DNA from: JAFALX01 sp050734185
GTDB lineage: Bacteria; Chloroflexota; Dormibacteria; Aeolococcales; Aeolococcaceae
Length of the DNA stretch: 24,660 bases
Assembly: GCA_050734185.1 (NCBI GenBank)
Contig: JBOHUE010000144.1
Span: 1-24,660, forward strand
Reading direction: 5' to 3'
This document shows positions 1 through 7,531 of the stretch, piece by piece (the stretch's first letter is position 1; every line of letters begins with the position of its first letter). Below the pieces are notes generated by a model that had not been told where the DNA came from, made no database searches, and saw nothing but the letters and a program-made list of their open reading frames with translations. The position numbers and the translations under genes were made by a program.

Positions 1-49
1 GGTCGCCGCGGCGCTGCGACGGCTCGACGCCACCCCGGCGGGACGGTGA
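1..49 (+). CDS. ruvA: C-terminal end of probable RuvA (partial)
   Basis: The frame beginning at base 2 is open from the window edge and reads VAAALRRLDATPAGR before a TGA at 47-49. Only 15 residues are visible, so the identity rests on context: the stop overlaps the GTG of ruvB by 4 bases, and ruvA directly before ruvB is the usual order. The ALRRL stretch would suit the last helix of RuvA domain III, but it is too short to prove it. Confidence 0.5.
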   Translation, partial: VAAALRRLDATPAGR

Positions 50-1098
50 GCGACACGAGGCCGGTTTCCCCCGCGGAAACCGACGACGAGCGCGCGGCCG
101 ACGTCGCGTTGCGCCCGCAGCGCCTCAACGAGTTCGTCGGGCAGCGCGGCGTCCAGGAGCAGGTGCGCATCCTCGTCGAGGCGGCGCGGCAACGGGAGGA
201 GCCGGTCGACCACATCCTGCTCTATAGCCCGCCCGGGCTCGGCAAGACGACGCTGGCGCAGATCATCGCCAACGAGATGGGCGTCACGGCGCGCCTCACC
301 AGCGGCCCCGCGCTGGAGCACCAGGGCATGCTCGCCTCGATCCTCACGAGTCTCGAGGACCGCGACGTCTTCTTCATCGACGAGGTGCATCGCCTGAACC
401 ACGCGGTGGAGGAGGCGCTGTACCCGGCGATGGAGGACCTCGCGTTCGACTTCGTCGCAGGCAAGGGCGCAGGCGCACAGACGTTGCGCCTGACGCTGCA
501 GCGATTCACCGTCATCGGCGCCACGACGCGCGCCGGGGCACTTGGTGGACCGCTGCGCGACCGCTTCGGGGTCACGTTCCGGCTCGACTTCTACGACGCC
601 GACGACCTGGTGCAGATCGCGACGCGGTCGGCCGGCTTGCTCGGCGTCGAGCTCGAACCGGACGGCGCGGAGCTGCTGGCGCGGCGCTCTCGCGGCACGC
701 CGCGAATCGTGAACCGGCTGCTGCGCCGCGCCCGCGACTACGCGCAGGTGCGCGCCGACGGGCGCATCGATGCCGCGGTCGCCGCGGCAGCACTCGACGT
801 GCTCGGCGTCGACAACGCCGGTCTCGATGAGCTCGACCGCCGGGTGCTCGGCGTGCTCACGGGAACGCTGCGCGGTCATCCCGTCGGCGTGCAGACGATC
901 GCGGTCAGCGTGCAGGACGACGCCGAGACCATCGAGGACGTGGTCGAGCCCTTCCTCATCCGCGCGGGGTTGCTGGCGCGCACGCCGCGCGGGCGCGTTG
1001 CCACCGCGTCGGGATACCGCCATCTGGGTCTGGAGCCCCCGGCGGGCGCGCTCGGTGCCGAGGTGTCGTCGTCGCAGGCGGAGCTGTTCCACACCTGA
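46..1098 (+). CDS. ruvB: Holliday junction branch migration ATPase RuvB
   Basis: RuvB is the AAA+ motor that, with RuvA, drives branch migration of Holliday junctions in recombination and fork repair. The 350-residue product has the usual family length. Visible motifs are Walker A (PPGLGKTTLA, residues 62-71), Walker B (FFIDEVH, 109-115), sensor 1 (GATTRAG, 158-164), the arginine finger R171 in PLRDRFG, and the C-terminal winged-helix signature TIEDVVEP...RTPRGRVAT. The start is GTG at 46, inside the 4-base overlap with the upstream stop, so translation is probably coupled. Two spots differ from the common family sequence as I remember it: LLYSPPG instead of LL(Y/F)GPPG, and LTLQRFT where LDLPPFT is usual. 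Neither removes a catalytic residue. Identification is secure. Confidence 0.97.
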   Translation: MSDTRPVSPAETDDERAADVALRPQRLNEFVGQRGVQEQVRILVEAARQREEPVDHILLYSPPGLGKTTLAQIIANEMGVTARLTSGPALEHQGMLASILTSLEDRDVFFIDEVHRLNHAVEEALYPAMEDLAFDFVAGKGAGAQTLRLTLQRFTVIGATTRAGALGGPLRDRFGVTFRLDFYDADDLVQIATRSAGLLGVELEPDGAELLARRSRGTPRIVNRLLRRARDYAQVRADGRIDAAVAAAALDVLGVDNAGLDELDRRVLGVLTGTLRGHPVGVQTIAVSVQDDAETIEDVVEPFLIRAGLLARTPRGRVATASGYRHLGLEPPAGALGAEVSSSQAELFHT

Positions 1099-1112
1099 CG
1101 CACCGAGCTCCC

Positions 1113-2147
1113 ATGCGCATAGACGAGTTCGAGTACGCGCTGCCGCCCGAACGCATCGCCCAGGAGCCGCTCCCCGAGCGGGACTCCTCGCAGCTCCTGC
1201 TGCGTGCCGCCGATGGCGGTATCTCGGATCACGTGTTCACCGAACTGCCGGAGCTGCTGCGGCCGGGCGATCTCCTCGTCGCCAATGACACGCGCGTGCG
1301 CCGCGCGCGGCTTCGCGGCAGCGACGGCGAGGGCCGCGCAGTGGAGCTGCTGCTGCTCCAACACCTGGGCGGCGACGACTTCTCGTGCCTGGCGCGGCCG
1401 GCACGCAGGCTCATCGAGGGCGAGGAGGTGAGTCTCGGCGGCGGGTTGAGCGCGACGATCATGCGTCGCGGCAACGGCCACATATCGGAACGCGCGGTGC
1501 GGCTGCGCGTGACGGCCGGAGACGTCGCCACCGCGCTGCATGGGGTGGGGGAGGCTCCGCTGCCCCCGTACATCCGCGGCTACGGCGGTGATCCCGAGCG
1601 CTATCAGACGGTGTACGCACGCGGTGCGCCCGAGTCGGCTGCGGCGCCCACCGCGGGGCTGCACTTCACGCAGCGCGTGCTCGACGCGCTCAGAGCGCAC
1701 GACGTCGAGTGGACGACGGTGCGTCTCGACGTCGGCCTGGGCACCTTCGCGCCCATGCGCGGCGAGCGTGTCGAGGAGCACACGATGCACCGCGAGCGCT
1801 ATGAGGTCACTGAGCACGCTGCCGCTGCCGTCGCGCGCACTCGTTCGCGTGGCGGTCGCGTCATCGCGGTCGGCACCACCGTGGTGCGCGTGCTCGAAAC
1901 GTGCGCCGGCGAGTCCGGCGTGCCGCGTGTGGGCGCCGGCAGCTCGGAGCTGTTCATCCGGCCTGGGCATTCATTTCGCGCTGTCGACGGCCTGCTCACC
2001 AACTTCCATCAGCCGCGCTCGTCGCTGCTCGTGCTGCTCGCCGCCTTCATCGGCGACGGATGGCGCGACGCGTATGAGTACGCGCTGCGCTGCGGTTACC
2101 GCTTTCTCTCGTTCGGAGACTGCATGCTCTGCTGGCCGCCGTCATGA
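1113..2147 (+). CDS. queA: S-adenosylmethionine:tRNA ribosyltransferase-isomerase QueA
   Basis: QueA transfers and isomerises the ribosyl moiety of S-adenosylmethionine onto 7-aminomethyl-7-deazaguanine in tRNA, giving epoxyqueuosine. The 344-residue product has normal length. It shows the family blocks LLVANDTRVRRARL, PPYIRGYGGD, APTAGLHFT, GLGTFAPMR, HTMHRERYEV, AVGTTVVRVLE, LLTNFHQPRSSLL and the end block RFLSFGDCML. The ATG at 1113 lies 14 bases after ruvB with no clear Shine-Dalgarno sequence. The stop overlaps the tgt start as ATGA, so the two queuosine genes are made together. QueA acts after Tgt in the pathway, in the cytoplasm. Identification is secure. Confidence 0.96.
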   Translation: MRIDEFEYALPPERIAQEPLPERDSSQLLLRAADGGISDHVFTELPELLRPGDLLVANDTRVRRARLRGSDGEGRAVELLLLQHLGGDDFSCLARPARRLIEGEEVSLGGGLSATIMRRGNGHISERAVRLRVTAGDVATALHGVGEAPLPPYIRGYGGDPERYQTVYARGAPESAAAPTAGLHFTQRVLDALRAHDVEWTTVRLDVGLGTFAPMRGERVEEHTMHRERYEVTEHAAAAVARTRSRGGRVIAVGTTVVRVLETCAGESGVPRVGAGSSELFIRPGHSFRAVDGLLTNFHQPRSSLLVLLAAFIGDGWRDAYEYALRCGYRFLSFGDCMLCWPPS

Positions 2148-3256
2148 GCACGTTCGACCTGCTGGCGCGGAGCGGCGCCGCGCGCGCCGGTGTGTTGCAC
2201 ACCGCTCACGGCGACATCCACACGCCGGCGTTCATGCCGGTGGGCACGCACGCCGCAGTGCGCGCGCTGCACCCTGACGAGGTTCGCGCCAGCGGCGCCG
2301 AGGTGCTGCTGTGCAACGCGTATCACCTGGCGCTGCGCCCCGGCGCCGACGTCATCGAGCGCGCCGGCGGCCTGCACACCTTCATGGGCTGGGACGGCCC
2401 GATCCTCACCGACAGCGGCGGCTACCAGCTCGTGAGCCTCTCGCGCGTCGCCTCGGTCGACGAGGATGCCGCCGAGTTCGTCTCGCCGTTCGATGGCACC
2501 CGCATGCGCGTGACCCCTGAGGAGGCGGTGCGCATCCAGGAGCGGCTCGGCGCCGACATCGTCATGTGCCTCGACCACCCGGTGCCGTGGGGCGCGACCG
2601 CGGATCTTGTGCGCGCCGCGACCGCACGAACGCACCGCTGGGCGCAGCGCTGTCTGGCGGCGCGCGGGGCGGGGAAGGGGCTGCTGTTCGGCATCGCCCA
2701 GGGCGGGTTCGAGGAGGAGCTGCGTCGCGAGTCGGCGCAGACGATCGCCGCCATGGGCTTCGACGGCCTCGCGGTCGGCGGGTTGTCGGTGGGTGAGCCG
2801 CGCGATGTGATGCTGGCCATGACCGAGGCGTCGCTGGCGCAGTTCCCGGACGATCAGCCCCGGTACTTCATGGGCCTGGGCACGGAGTCGGAGCTGGTGT
2901 CCGCGGTGGCGCTCGGTGTCGACGTGTTCGACTGCGTCGTGCCCACCCGGCTGGCGCGCCACGCCACGGCGCTGACGGGCGAGGGGCACGTGTCGCTGCG
3001 GAATGCGGCGTACCGCGAGGACGCGCGTCCGCTCGAGGAGGGCTGCGAGTGCGCCGCGTGCGCCCGGTTCTCGCGGGCCTACCTGCGCCACCTCTTCGCG
3101 GCAGGCGAGATCCTGGCGCACCGCCTGGTGACGCAGCACAACCTCACCTACATGTCGCGCTTGATGTCAACCCTGCGCACCGCCATCGTCGCGGGGCGGT
3201 TTGCCAGCGTGGAACTGCGCTCGCAGCAGGGCCAGGCGGCTCCCACCCCGGGATAG
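2144..3256 (+). CDS. tgt: Queuine/preQ1 tRNA-guanine transglycosylase Tgt
   Basis: Tgt exchanges guanine 34 of GUN-anticodon tRNAs for preQ1, the step before QueA. The product has 370 residues (E. coli about 375). It contains the catalytic aspartate D90 in DSGGYQ, D144 in the base-recognition loop, the nucleophile D263 in FDCVVPTR, AQGG (185-188), GGLSVGEP (212-219) and a zinc site C301-x-C303-x2-C306...H332. The 4-base overlap with queA implies translational coupling. The loop after D144 reads LDHPVPW rather than the common bacterial FDECTPYP, so the conserved cysteine beside that aspartate is absent. With queA adjacent, a bacterial preQ1 role is most likely. The stop is TAG, which also starts the -10-like hexamer ahead of secDF. 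Confidence 0.96.
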   Translation: MSTFDLLARSGAARAGVLHTAHGDIHTPAFMPVGTHAAVRALHPDEVRASGAEVLLCNAYHLALRPGADVIERAGGLHTFMGWDGPILTDSGGYQLVSLSRVASVDEDAAEFVSPFDGTRMRVTPEEAVRIQERLGADIVMCLDHPVPWGATADLVRAATARTHRWAQRCLAARGAGKGLLFGIAQGGFEEELRRESAQTIAAMGFDGLAVGGLSVGEPRDVMLAMTEASLAQFPDDQPRYFMGLGTESELVSAVALGVDVFDCVVPTRLARHATALTGEGHVSLRNAAYREDARPLEEGCECAACARFSRAYLRHLFAAGEILAHRLVTQHNLTYMSRLMSTLRTAIVAGRFASVELRSQQGQAAPTPG

Positions 3257-3259
3257 ACT
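3254..3259 (+). promoter_or_regulatory. -10-like hexamer TAGACT before secDF
   Basis: TAGACT lies exactly 9 bases before the secDF GTG and shares its first three bases with the tgt stop codon. There is no Shine-Dalgarno sequence in the 12-base gap, so a leaderless transcript starting at or near the GTG would fit. No convincing -35 is present, which keeps confidence modest. Confidence 0.4.
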
Positions 3260-3268
3260 GGGCCGGCC

Positions 3269-5731
3269 GTGTTCCGCATCACCCGCTTCTGGATCATCGT
3301 GATCTCGCTCGTCGTCCTGGGCGCGATCTTCATCGACGGCTACAGCCTTTTCTATCGCTACGCGGTGGTGCATCAGCCGCTCGGGACGACGCTGACGTCG
3401 AACCCCAACATCGGCGGGCGCGCGCTCTATCTGCACAAGGGCCTCGACCTGCAGGGCGGGACCGAGCTCGTCATCGCCGTCTGCAAGGGCCCGAACAACC
3501 CGCCTGCGGCGAGCCCGCCGTGCCGCCAGGGTCCGCCGAAGGGTAAGACCACCACCGATGCTCAGCAGTCCACGCTGCCGATCCTGCAGCAGCGCGTCAA
3601 CTCCCTCGGCGTCGCCGAGGCCGTGGTGCAGGCTCAGGGCGACGACCAGATCCTCGTGCAGCTGCCCGGCGTCAGCCTGGATCAGGCGATCGCCACCGTC
3701 GGCACCACGGCGAAGCTGCACTTCGCAACGATCGTGCAGGGCGCGGCGGACCCGACCTCCGCCACGTTCATCGGCGACCAGCAGAACCTGTTCGACGTGT
3801 CCCAGTTGAGTGACCCCCTGCTGTATCCGCAGGGATACCACTGGAAGATCGACAACAACATCGACGCCAGTGACGTGACAAACGCGCAGGTCGGGACCGA
3901 TCAGACAAGCGGCCAGATCGCGGTCGAGATCACGTTCAACGGCCACGGCGCGAGCGAGTGGTCGCGGATCACGACCGCCGCGTACAACGCCTACATCACC
4001 AACCCCAACGATCCCAACGCGCAGATCGCGATCTTCCTGGACAACCGGATCATCTCGGCGCCGCGCGTGGTCAGCGGCGGGCAGAGCAACCAGACGCAGA
4101 TCACCGGCGGCTTCAGCTCCGACACGGCGACGACGCTGGCCAATCAGATCTCGGCCGGTGCCCTCCCTGCGGAGATCGGCACGATCCAGTCGACCTCGGT
4201 CAGCGCCACCCTTGGCTCCAACACCGTGCAGTCGAGCATCATCGCCGGCGCGGTCGGACTGATCATCGTCATCGTCTTCATGATCGGGTACTACCGGTTC
4301 CCGGGTCTGCTGGCGTCGCTCGCGTTGCTCATCTACGCGGCGATCGTGCTCGCCGTCTTCAAGCTGGTGCCGGTCACGCTCTCGCTCGCCGGCCTTGCCG
4401 GCTTCGTGCTCAGCGTGGGCATGGCGGTCGATGCCAACGTGCTCATCTTCGAACGAACACGTGACGAGCTTCGCCACGGGCGAAGTGTGCCCCTCGCCGT
4501 CGACGCGGGCTTCAAGCGCGCATTTCCCGCCATTCGTGACAGCAACCTGTCGACCCTCATCGCCTGCGCCGTTCTGTTCTACTTCGGCCAGGAGGTGGTG
4601 CGCGGGTTTGCGCTCACGCTGGCGATCGGCGTCATCGTGTCGTTCTTCACGGCCATCACCATCACGCGCTCGCTCTTCGCGGGGATTCTGCGCCGCCGAT
4701 GGGGGCGCAACCCGCAGCTCTACACCCAGATCCACGAGGAGTACGCCGAGCATCCGCCGCGCGGCCGCTTCGACATCGTGGGCAAGCGCAACTGGTACTT
4801 CGCCGGGTCGCTGGCGATCATCATCCCCGGGATCCTGGCGATCCTCATCTGGGGCTTCAACCTGGGCATCGACTTCCGCGGTGGCAACCGCATCGACGTG
4901 CACCTTGCCGAACCCGCCACCCAGACGCAGGTCCTCACCGTGGTCCAGGGGGTGGCCGGCGACCTCCGGCCCAACGTCCTTGACGAGCAGAACAACCACT
5001 TCGCCATCTCCACGCTGCCCGCCGGCCTCGACCGGGTGCAGCAGATCGACAGCGCACTCGACAAGAAGTTCGGGCTGGCCAGCAAGAGCGGGCAGCCGGA
5101 CGTGCAGGTGCAGCAGGTGGGGCCGACCATCGCCTCCAGCCTGGTGCAGGGCGCAATCATCCTGATCCTGGTCAGCGCCGCGCTCATAGCGCTGTATCTC
5201 GCCTTCGCGTTCCGGCGGCAGCGCGCCATCTCCCCGTGGCGGTTCTCGGCGTGCACGTTCCTCAAGCTGCTCCATGACGTCTTTGTTCTCGCCGGAATAT
5301 GGGCCATCCTTGGCCATTTCTCGGACCTCGGTCAGGTGGACAGCCTCTTCGTCACGGCGCTGCTCACGTCGGTGGCGTTCTCCATCCACGACACCATCGT
5401 GGTGTTCGACCGCGTGCGCGAGAACCTCCGTGTGGGCCCGCGGCTCACGTTCGACCAGGTGATCAACCTGTCGACGGTGCAGACGATGACGCGCTCGCTG
5501 AACACGTCGCTCACCGTCATGTTCGTGCTGCTCGCGCTGGTCATCTTCGGTGGCGTCACCATCCGCGGATTCGTGCTCGCGCTGCTCATCGGGATCGCGA
5601 CCGGCACGTACAGCTCGATCTTCAACGCGTCGACGCTGCTCGTCGCCTGGGAGAAGTGGCGCGCAGCGCGGCAAGCGGCGGCGGTCTCCGGACCGCGGCA
5701 GCGGCCGCTTCGATCGGCACGCAGCGCGTAA
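3269..5731 (+). CDS. secDF: Fused SecD-SecF protein translocase accessory subunit
   Basis: SecDF sits in the cytoplasmic membrane beside SecYEG and uses the proton gradient to pull exported proteins outward. The 820-residue product fuses SecD and SecF, as in B. subtilis and Thermus. A first membrane segment (about 7-24) is followed by the SecD periplasmic domain with KGLDLQGGTEL (57-67) and FLDNRIISAPRV (256-267), then the SecD membrane block with GMAVDANVLIFER (384-396). The SecF half starts near 500, with GIDFRGGN (533-540) and SIHDTIVVFDRVREN near 705-718. It is longer than typical fused SecDF (about 740). C72 and C85 flank a proline-rich loop in the predicted periplasmic part. The GTG start at 3269 is the only one that keeps the first membrane helix intact. 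No yajC is next to it. Confidence 0.95.
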   Translation: MFRITRFWIIVISLVVLGAIFIDGYSLFYRYAVVHQPLGTTLTSNPNIGGRALYLHKGLDLQGGTELVIAVCKGPNNPPAASPPCRQGPPKGKTTTDAQQSTLPILQQRVNSLGVAEAVVQAQGDDQILVQLPGVSLDQAIATVGTTAKLHFATIVQGAADPTSATFIGDQQNLFDVSQLSDPLLYPQGYHWKIDNNIDASDVTNAQVGTDQTSGQIAVEITFNGHGASEWSRITTAAYNAYITNPNDPNAQIAIFLDNRIISAPRVVSGGQSNQTQITGGFSSDTATTLANQISAGALPAEIGTIQSTSVSATLGSNTVQSSIIAGAVGLIIVIVFMIGYYRFPGLLASLALLIYAAIVLAVFKLVPVTLSLAGLAGFVLSVGMAVDANVLIFERTRDELRHGRSVPLAVDAGFKRAFPAIRDSNLSTLIACAVLFYFGQEVVRGFALTLAIGVIVSFFTAITITRSLFAGILRRRWGRNPQLYTQIHEEYAEHPPRGRFDIVGKRNWYFAGSLAIIIPGILAILIWGFNLGIDFRGGNRIDVHLAEPATQTQVLTVVQGVAGDLRPNVLDEQNNHFAISTLPAGLDRVQQIDSALDKKFGLASKSGQPDVQVQQVGPTIASSLVQGAIILILVSAALIALYLAFAFRRQRAISPWRFSACTFLKLLHDVFVLAGIWAILGHFSDLGQVDSLFVTALLTSVAFSIHDTIVVFDRVRENLRVGPRLTFDQVINLSTVQTMTRSLNTSLTVMFVLLALVIFGGVTIRGFVLALLIGIATGTYSSIFNASTLLVAWEKWRAARQAAAVSGPRQRPLRSARSA

Positions 5732-5761
5732 CCTATTCCTGCCTCGCTGCTGCGCAACACC

Positions 5762-6268
5762 ATGAACACTGAGACCGAGCGGATCGCCGCACTGCTGCGT
5801 CCGTCGCTGACGCATCTGGGCGTCGACCTCGTCGACGTGAACTGGTCCGGTCGCGGTCGCGGAGCTGTCCTCCGCGTGGTCATCGACCGCGCCGGTGGGG
5901 TCACGCTGGACGACTGCGAGCGTGTGTCCAACGCCGCGAGCGCCGTGCTCGACGCACACGACCCGATCGACAGCGCGTATCGCTTCGAGGTGAGCTCCCC
6001 GGGCGCGGAGCGCTTGCTGCGCACCATGGACGACTGGCGCGGTGCGCTCGGCCGTCGCGTCAACGTGCGTCTGCGCAGCGGAGACGGTGAGCGCATCGTC
6101 GAGGGGACGCTGATCGCGCTGTCACTCGACACCGAGGTGGGCGAGGACGCACCCGACGCCGCGGTGCGCGGCAGTGCCGACCTGGAGCTGCGCGACCGCA
6201 ACCGGCGTCGCCTCGAGACCATCGAGCTCGATGCGCTGCTCGCGGCGCGCATCGCGGTGGACATCTGA
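5762..6268 (+). CDS. rimP: Ribosome maturation factor RimP
   Basis: RimP helps the 30S subunit mature. The 168-residue product shows the N-terminal domain with GVDLVDVNWSGRGRGAVLRV and VTLDDCERVSNAASAVLD, then the family signature YRFEVSSPGAERLL around residues 77-90, and a C-terminal SH3-like half. It opens the nusA-infB cluster, its usual place. The ATG is 30 bases after secDF without a clear Shine-Dalgarno sequence. The TAA of secDF begins a TANNNT (TAACCT, 5729-5734) that might be a weak -10, but this is uncertain. Its stop overlaps the nusA start as TGATG. Confidence 0.93.
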   Translation: MNTETERIAALLRPSLTHLGVDLVDVNWSGRGRGAVLRVVIDRAGGVTLDDCERVSNAASAVLDAHDPIDSAYRFEVSSPGAERLLRTMDDWRGALGRRVNVRLRSGDGERIVEGTLIALSLDTEVGEDAPDAAVRGSADLELRDRNRRRLETIELDALLAARIAVDI

Positions 6269-7230
6269 TGCGACGCCGCACGGAGCACGACCCGCTCACC
6301 GCGCTGGCCGACCTCACCAAGGTCATGGCGCTGTCCGAGGACCAGATTCGCATCGCGGTCGAGGGGGCCGTCGTCGACACGTACCGGCGCCTGACCGGCG
6401 ACGAGTCCGAGGTGCGGGCGTGTGTCGACCTGCGCCAGGCGCGCTGGGAGATCTTCCACATGGTTGACGGCGTGGAGGAGGCGGTATCCGTCGAGAATCC
6501 CGAGTTCCCGCGGCTTGCGGCCGCAGCGGTGCGCGCGGCGGTGGCCGACACGGTCGAGGATGCGCAACGGCGGCGCGTCCTTGGCGAGGCCGCGCAACGG
6601 CACGGGCAGTTGCTCGACGCGATCGTGGAGCGCCCGGCAGGCCAGGGCTGGTACGTCGACGCGGGTGGGATGCCCGGGCTGCTTCCGCCGGAGGAGCGCA
6701 TTCCCGGCGAGCCCCTGGAGCGGCACCAGCATGTGAAGGTCGTGGTGCTCGAGGGCCGCGCGCGGACGCACGACGCGGTGCTCGTCGTCTCGCGCTCGCA
6801 TCCCCTGCTGCTGCACCGGCTCCTGGAACAGGAGGTGCCCGAGCTGCAGAACGGTCAGGTCGTGATCCGCGGCGTGGCGCGCGACCCGGGACGGCGCAGC
6901 AAGGTGGCGGTGGACGCGCCGAGCGGTGACATCGACCCGCAGGGCGCCTGCATCGGCCCGCGCGGCGTGCGTCAGCGAGCCGTGACATCGGAGCTGGGTA
7001 CCGAGCAGGTCCAGATCGTCGCGTGGTCCCCAGACCGCCAGCAGTACGTCAAGAACGCGCTGATCCCCGCAAACGTCGAGGGCGTGGATCTCGACGACGA
7101 GTCCCACACCGCGCACGTCACCGTCGCACCGGGCCAGCTGTCGCTGGCCATCGGCCGCGGCGGCGAGAACGCTCGGCTGGCAGCGAAGCTGACCGGCTGG
7201 CGCATCGACATTGCCGCCGCCGGCGAGTGA
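6268..7230 (+). CDS. nusA: Transcription termination/antitermination factor NusA
   Basis: NusA binds RNA polymerase and modulates pausing, termination and antitermination. The 320-residue product has the N-terminal polymerase-binding domain (about 1-110), a diverged S1 domain ending at LLPPEERIPGE, and the linker SRSHPLLLHRLLEQEVPE. KH1 carries DPQGACIGPRGVRQRAV, and KH2 carries the highly conserved QLSLAIGRGGENARLAAKLT. It is short because it lacks the acidic C-terminal repeats of proteobacterial NusA, which is normal for Gram-positive types. Start ATG overlaps the rimP stop by one base. The S1 domain is notably diverged, but the KH region leaves no doubt. Confidence 0.96.
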   Translation: MRRRTEHDPLTALADLTKVMALSEDQIRIAVEGAVVDTYRRLTGDESEVRACVDLRQARWEIFHMVDGVEEAVSVENPEFPRLAAAAVRAAVADTVEDAQRRRVLGEAAQRHGQLLDAIVERPAGQGWYVDAGGMPGLLPPEERIPGEPLERHQHVKVVVLEGRARTHDAVLVVSRSHPLLLHRLLEQEVPELQNGQVVIRGVARDPGRRSKVAVDAPSGDIDPQGACIGPRGVRQRAVTSELGTEQVQIVAWSPDRQQYVKNALIPANVEGVDLDDESHTAHVTVAPGQLSLAIGRGGENARLAAKLTGWRIDIAAAGE

Positions 7231-7531
7231 CGCGGGTCCGATCCGCCAGTGCGCCGGGTGCCGGCAGCGGCGGCCGGTCGCGTCGCTCCACCGCTTCGCC
7301 GTCACGAACGGAGGTTCGCAGGTTACCCTTGATCCCGGCAGACGGCTTCCCGGACGGGGCGCGCATATCTGCCGCGACACCTGGGTAGCCTGTGTGGTGC
7401 AGGCGCGCCGTCGGCGCGGGCTGGCGCGAGCCCTGCGCGTCGGCAATGATGTAATCGAGCGGTCCCAACTCGAGGACGCGCTCACCCGGATCCACGAGGA
7501 GCACAACTCATCGCCACCGTCAAGAAGCTGA
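7211..7531 (+). CDS. ylxR: YlxR-family RNA-binding protein (RnpM-like)
   Basis: YlxR proteins are small basic RNA-binding proteins encoded between nusA and infB; B. subtilis YlxR (RnpM) has been linked to RNase P. The 106-residue frame contains QCAGCRQRRPVASLHRF (C14, C17), DPGRRLPGRGAHICRD and a basic helix VQARRRRGLARALR, matching the family order. The start is uncertain: TTG at 7211, overlapping nusA by 20 bases, is the most upstream start codon in the open frame, and no ATG or GTG lies before the CAGC motif. No clear Shine-Dalgarno sequence precedes it. The 3' end overlaps the proposed infB start by 22 bases. Confidence 0.85.
   Translation: MPPPASDAGPIRQCAGCRQRRPVASLHRFAVTNGGSQVTLDPGRRLPGRGAHICRDTWVACVVQARRRRGLARALRVGNDVIERSQLEDALTRIHEEHNSSPPSRS
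7496..7501 (+). promoter_or_regulatory. Ribosome binding site for infB (GAGGAG)
   Basis: GAGGAG lies inside the end of ylxR, 8 bases before an ATC at 7510 in the infB frame. Its position suits initiation at that ATC. It is far too distant (77 bases) to serve the first canonical start, GTG at 7579. Confidence 0.5.

Noticed and set aside
3167..5959. 930-codon minus-strand open frame opposite secDF
   Set aside because: Composition typical of an antisense frame and no recognisable domain; secDF is certain here.
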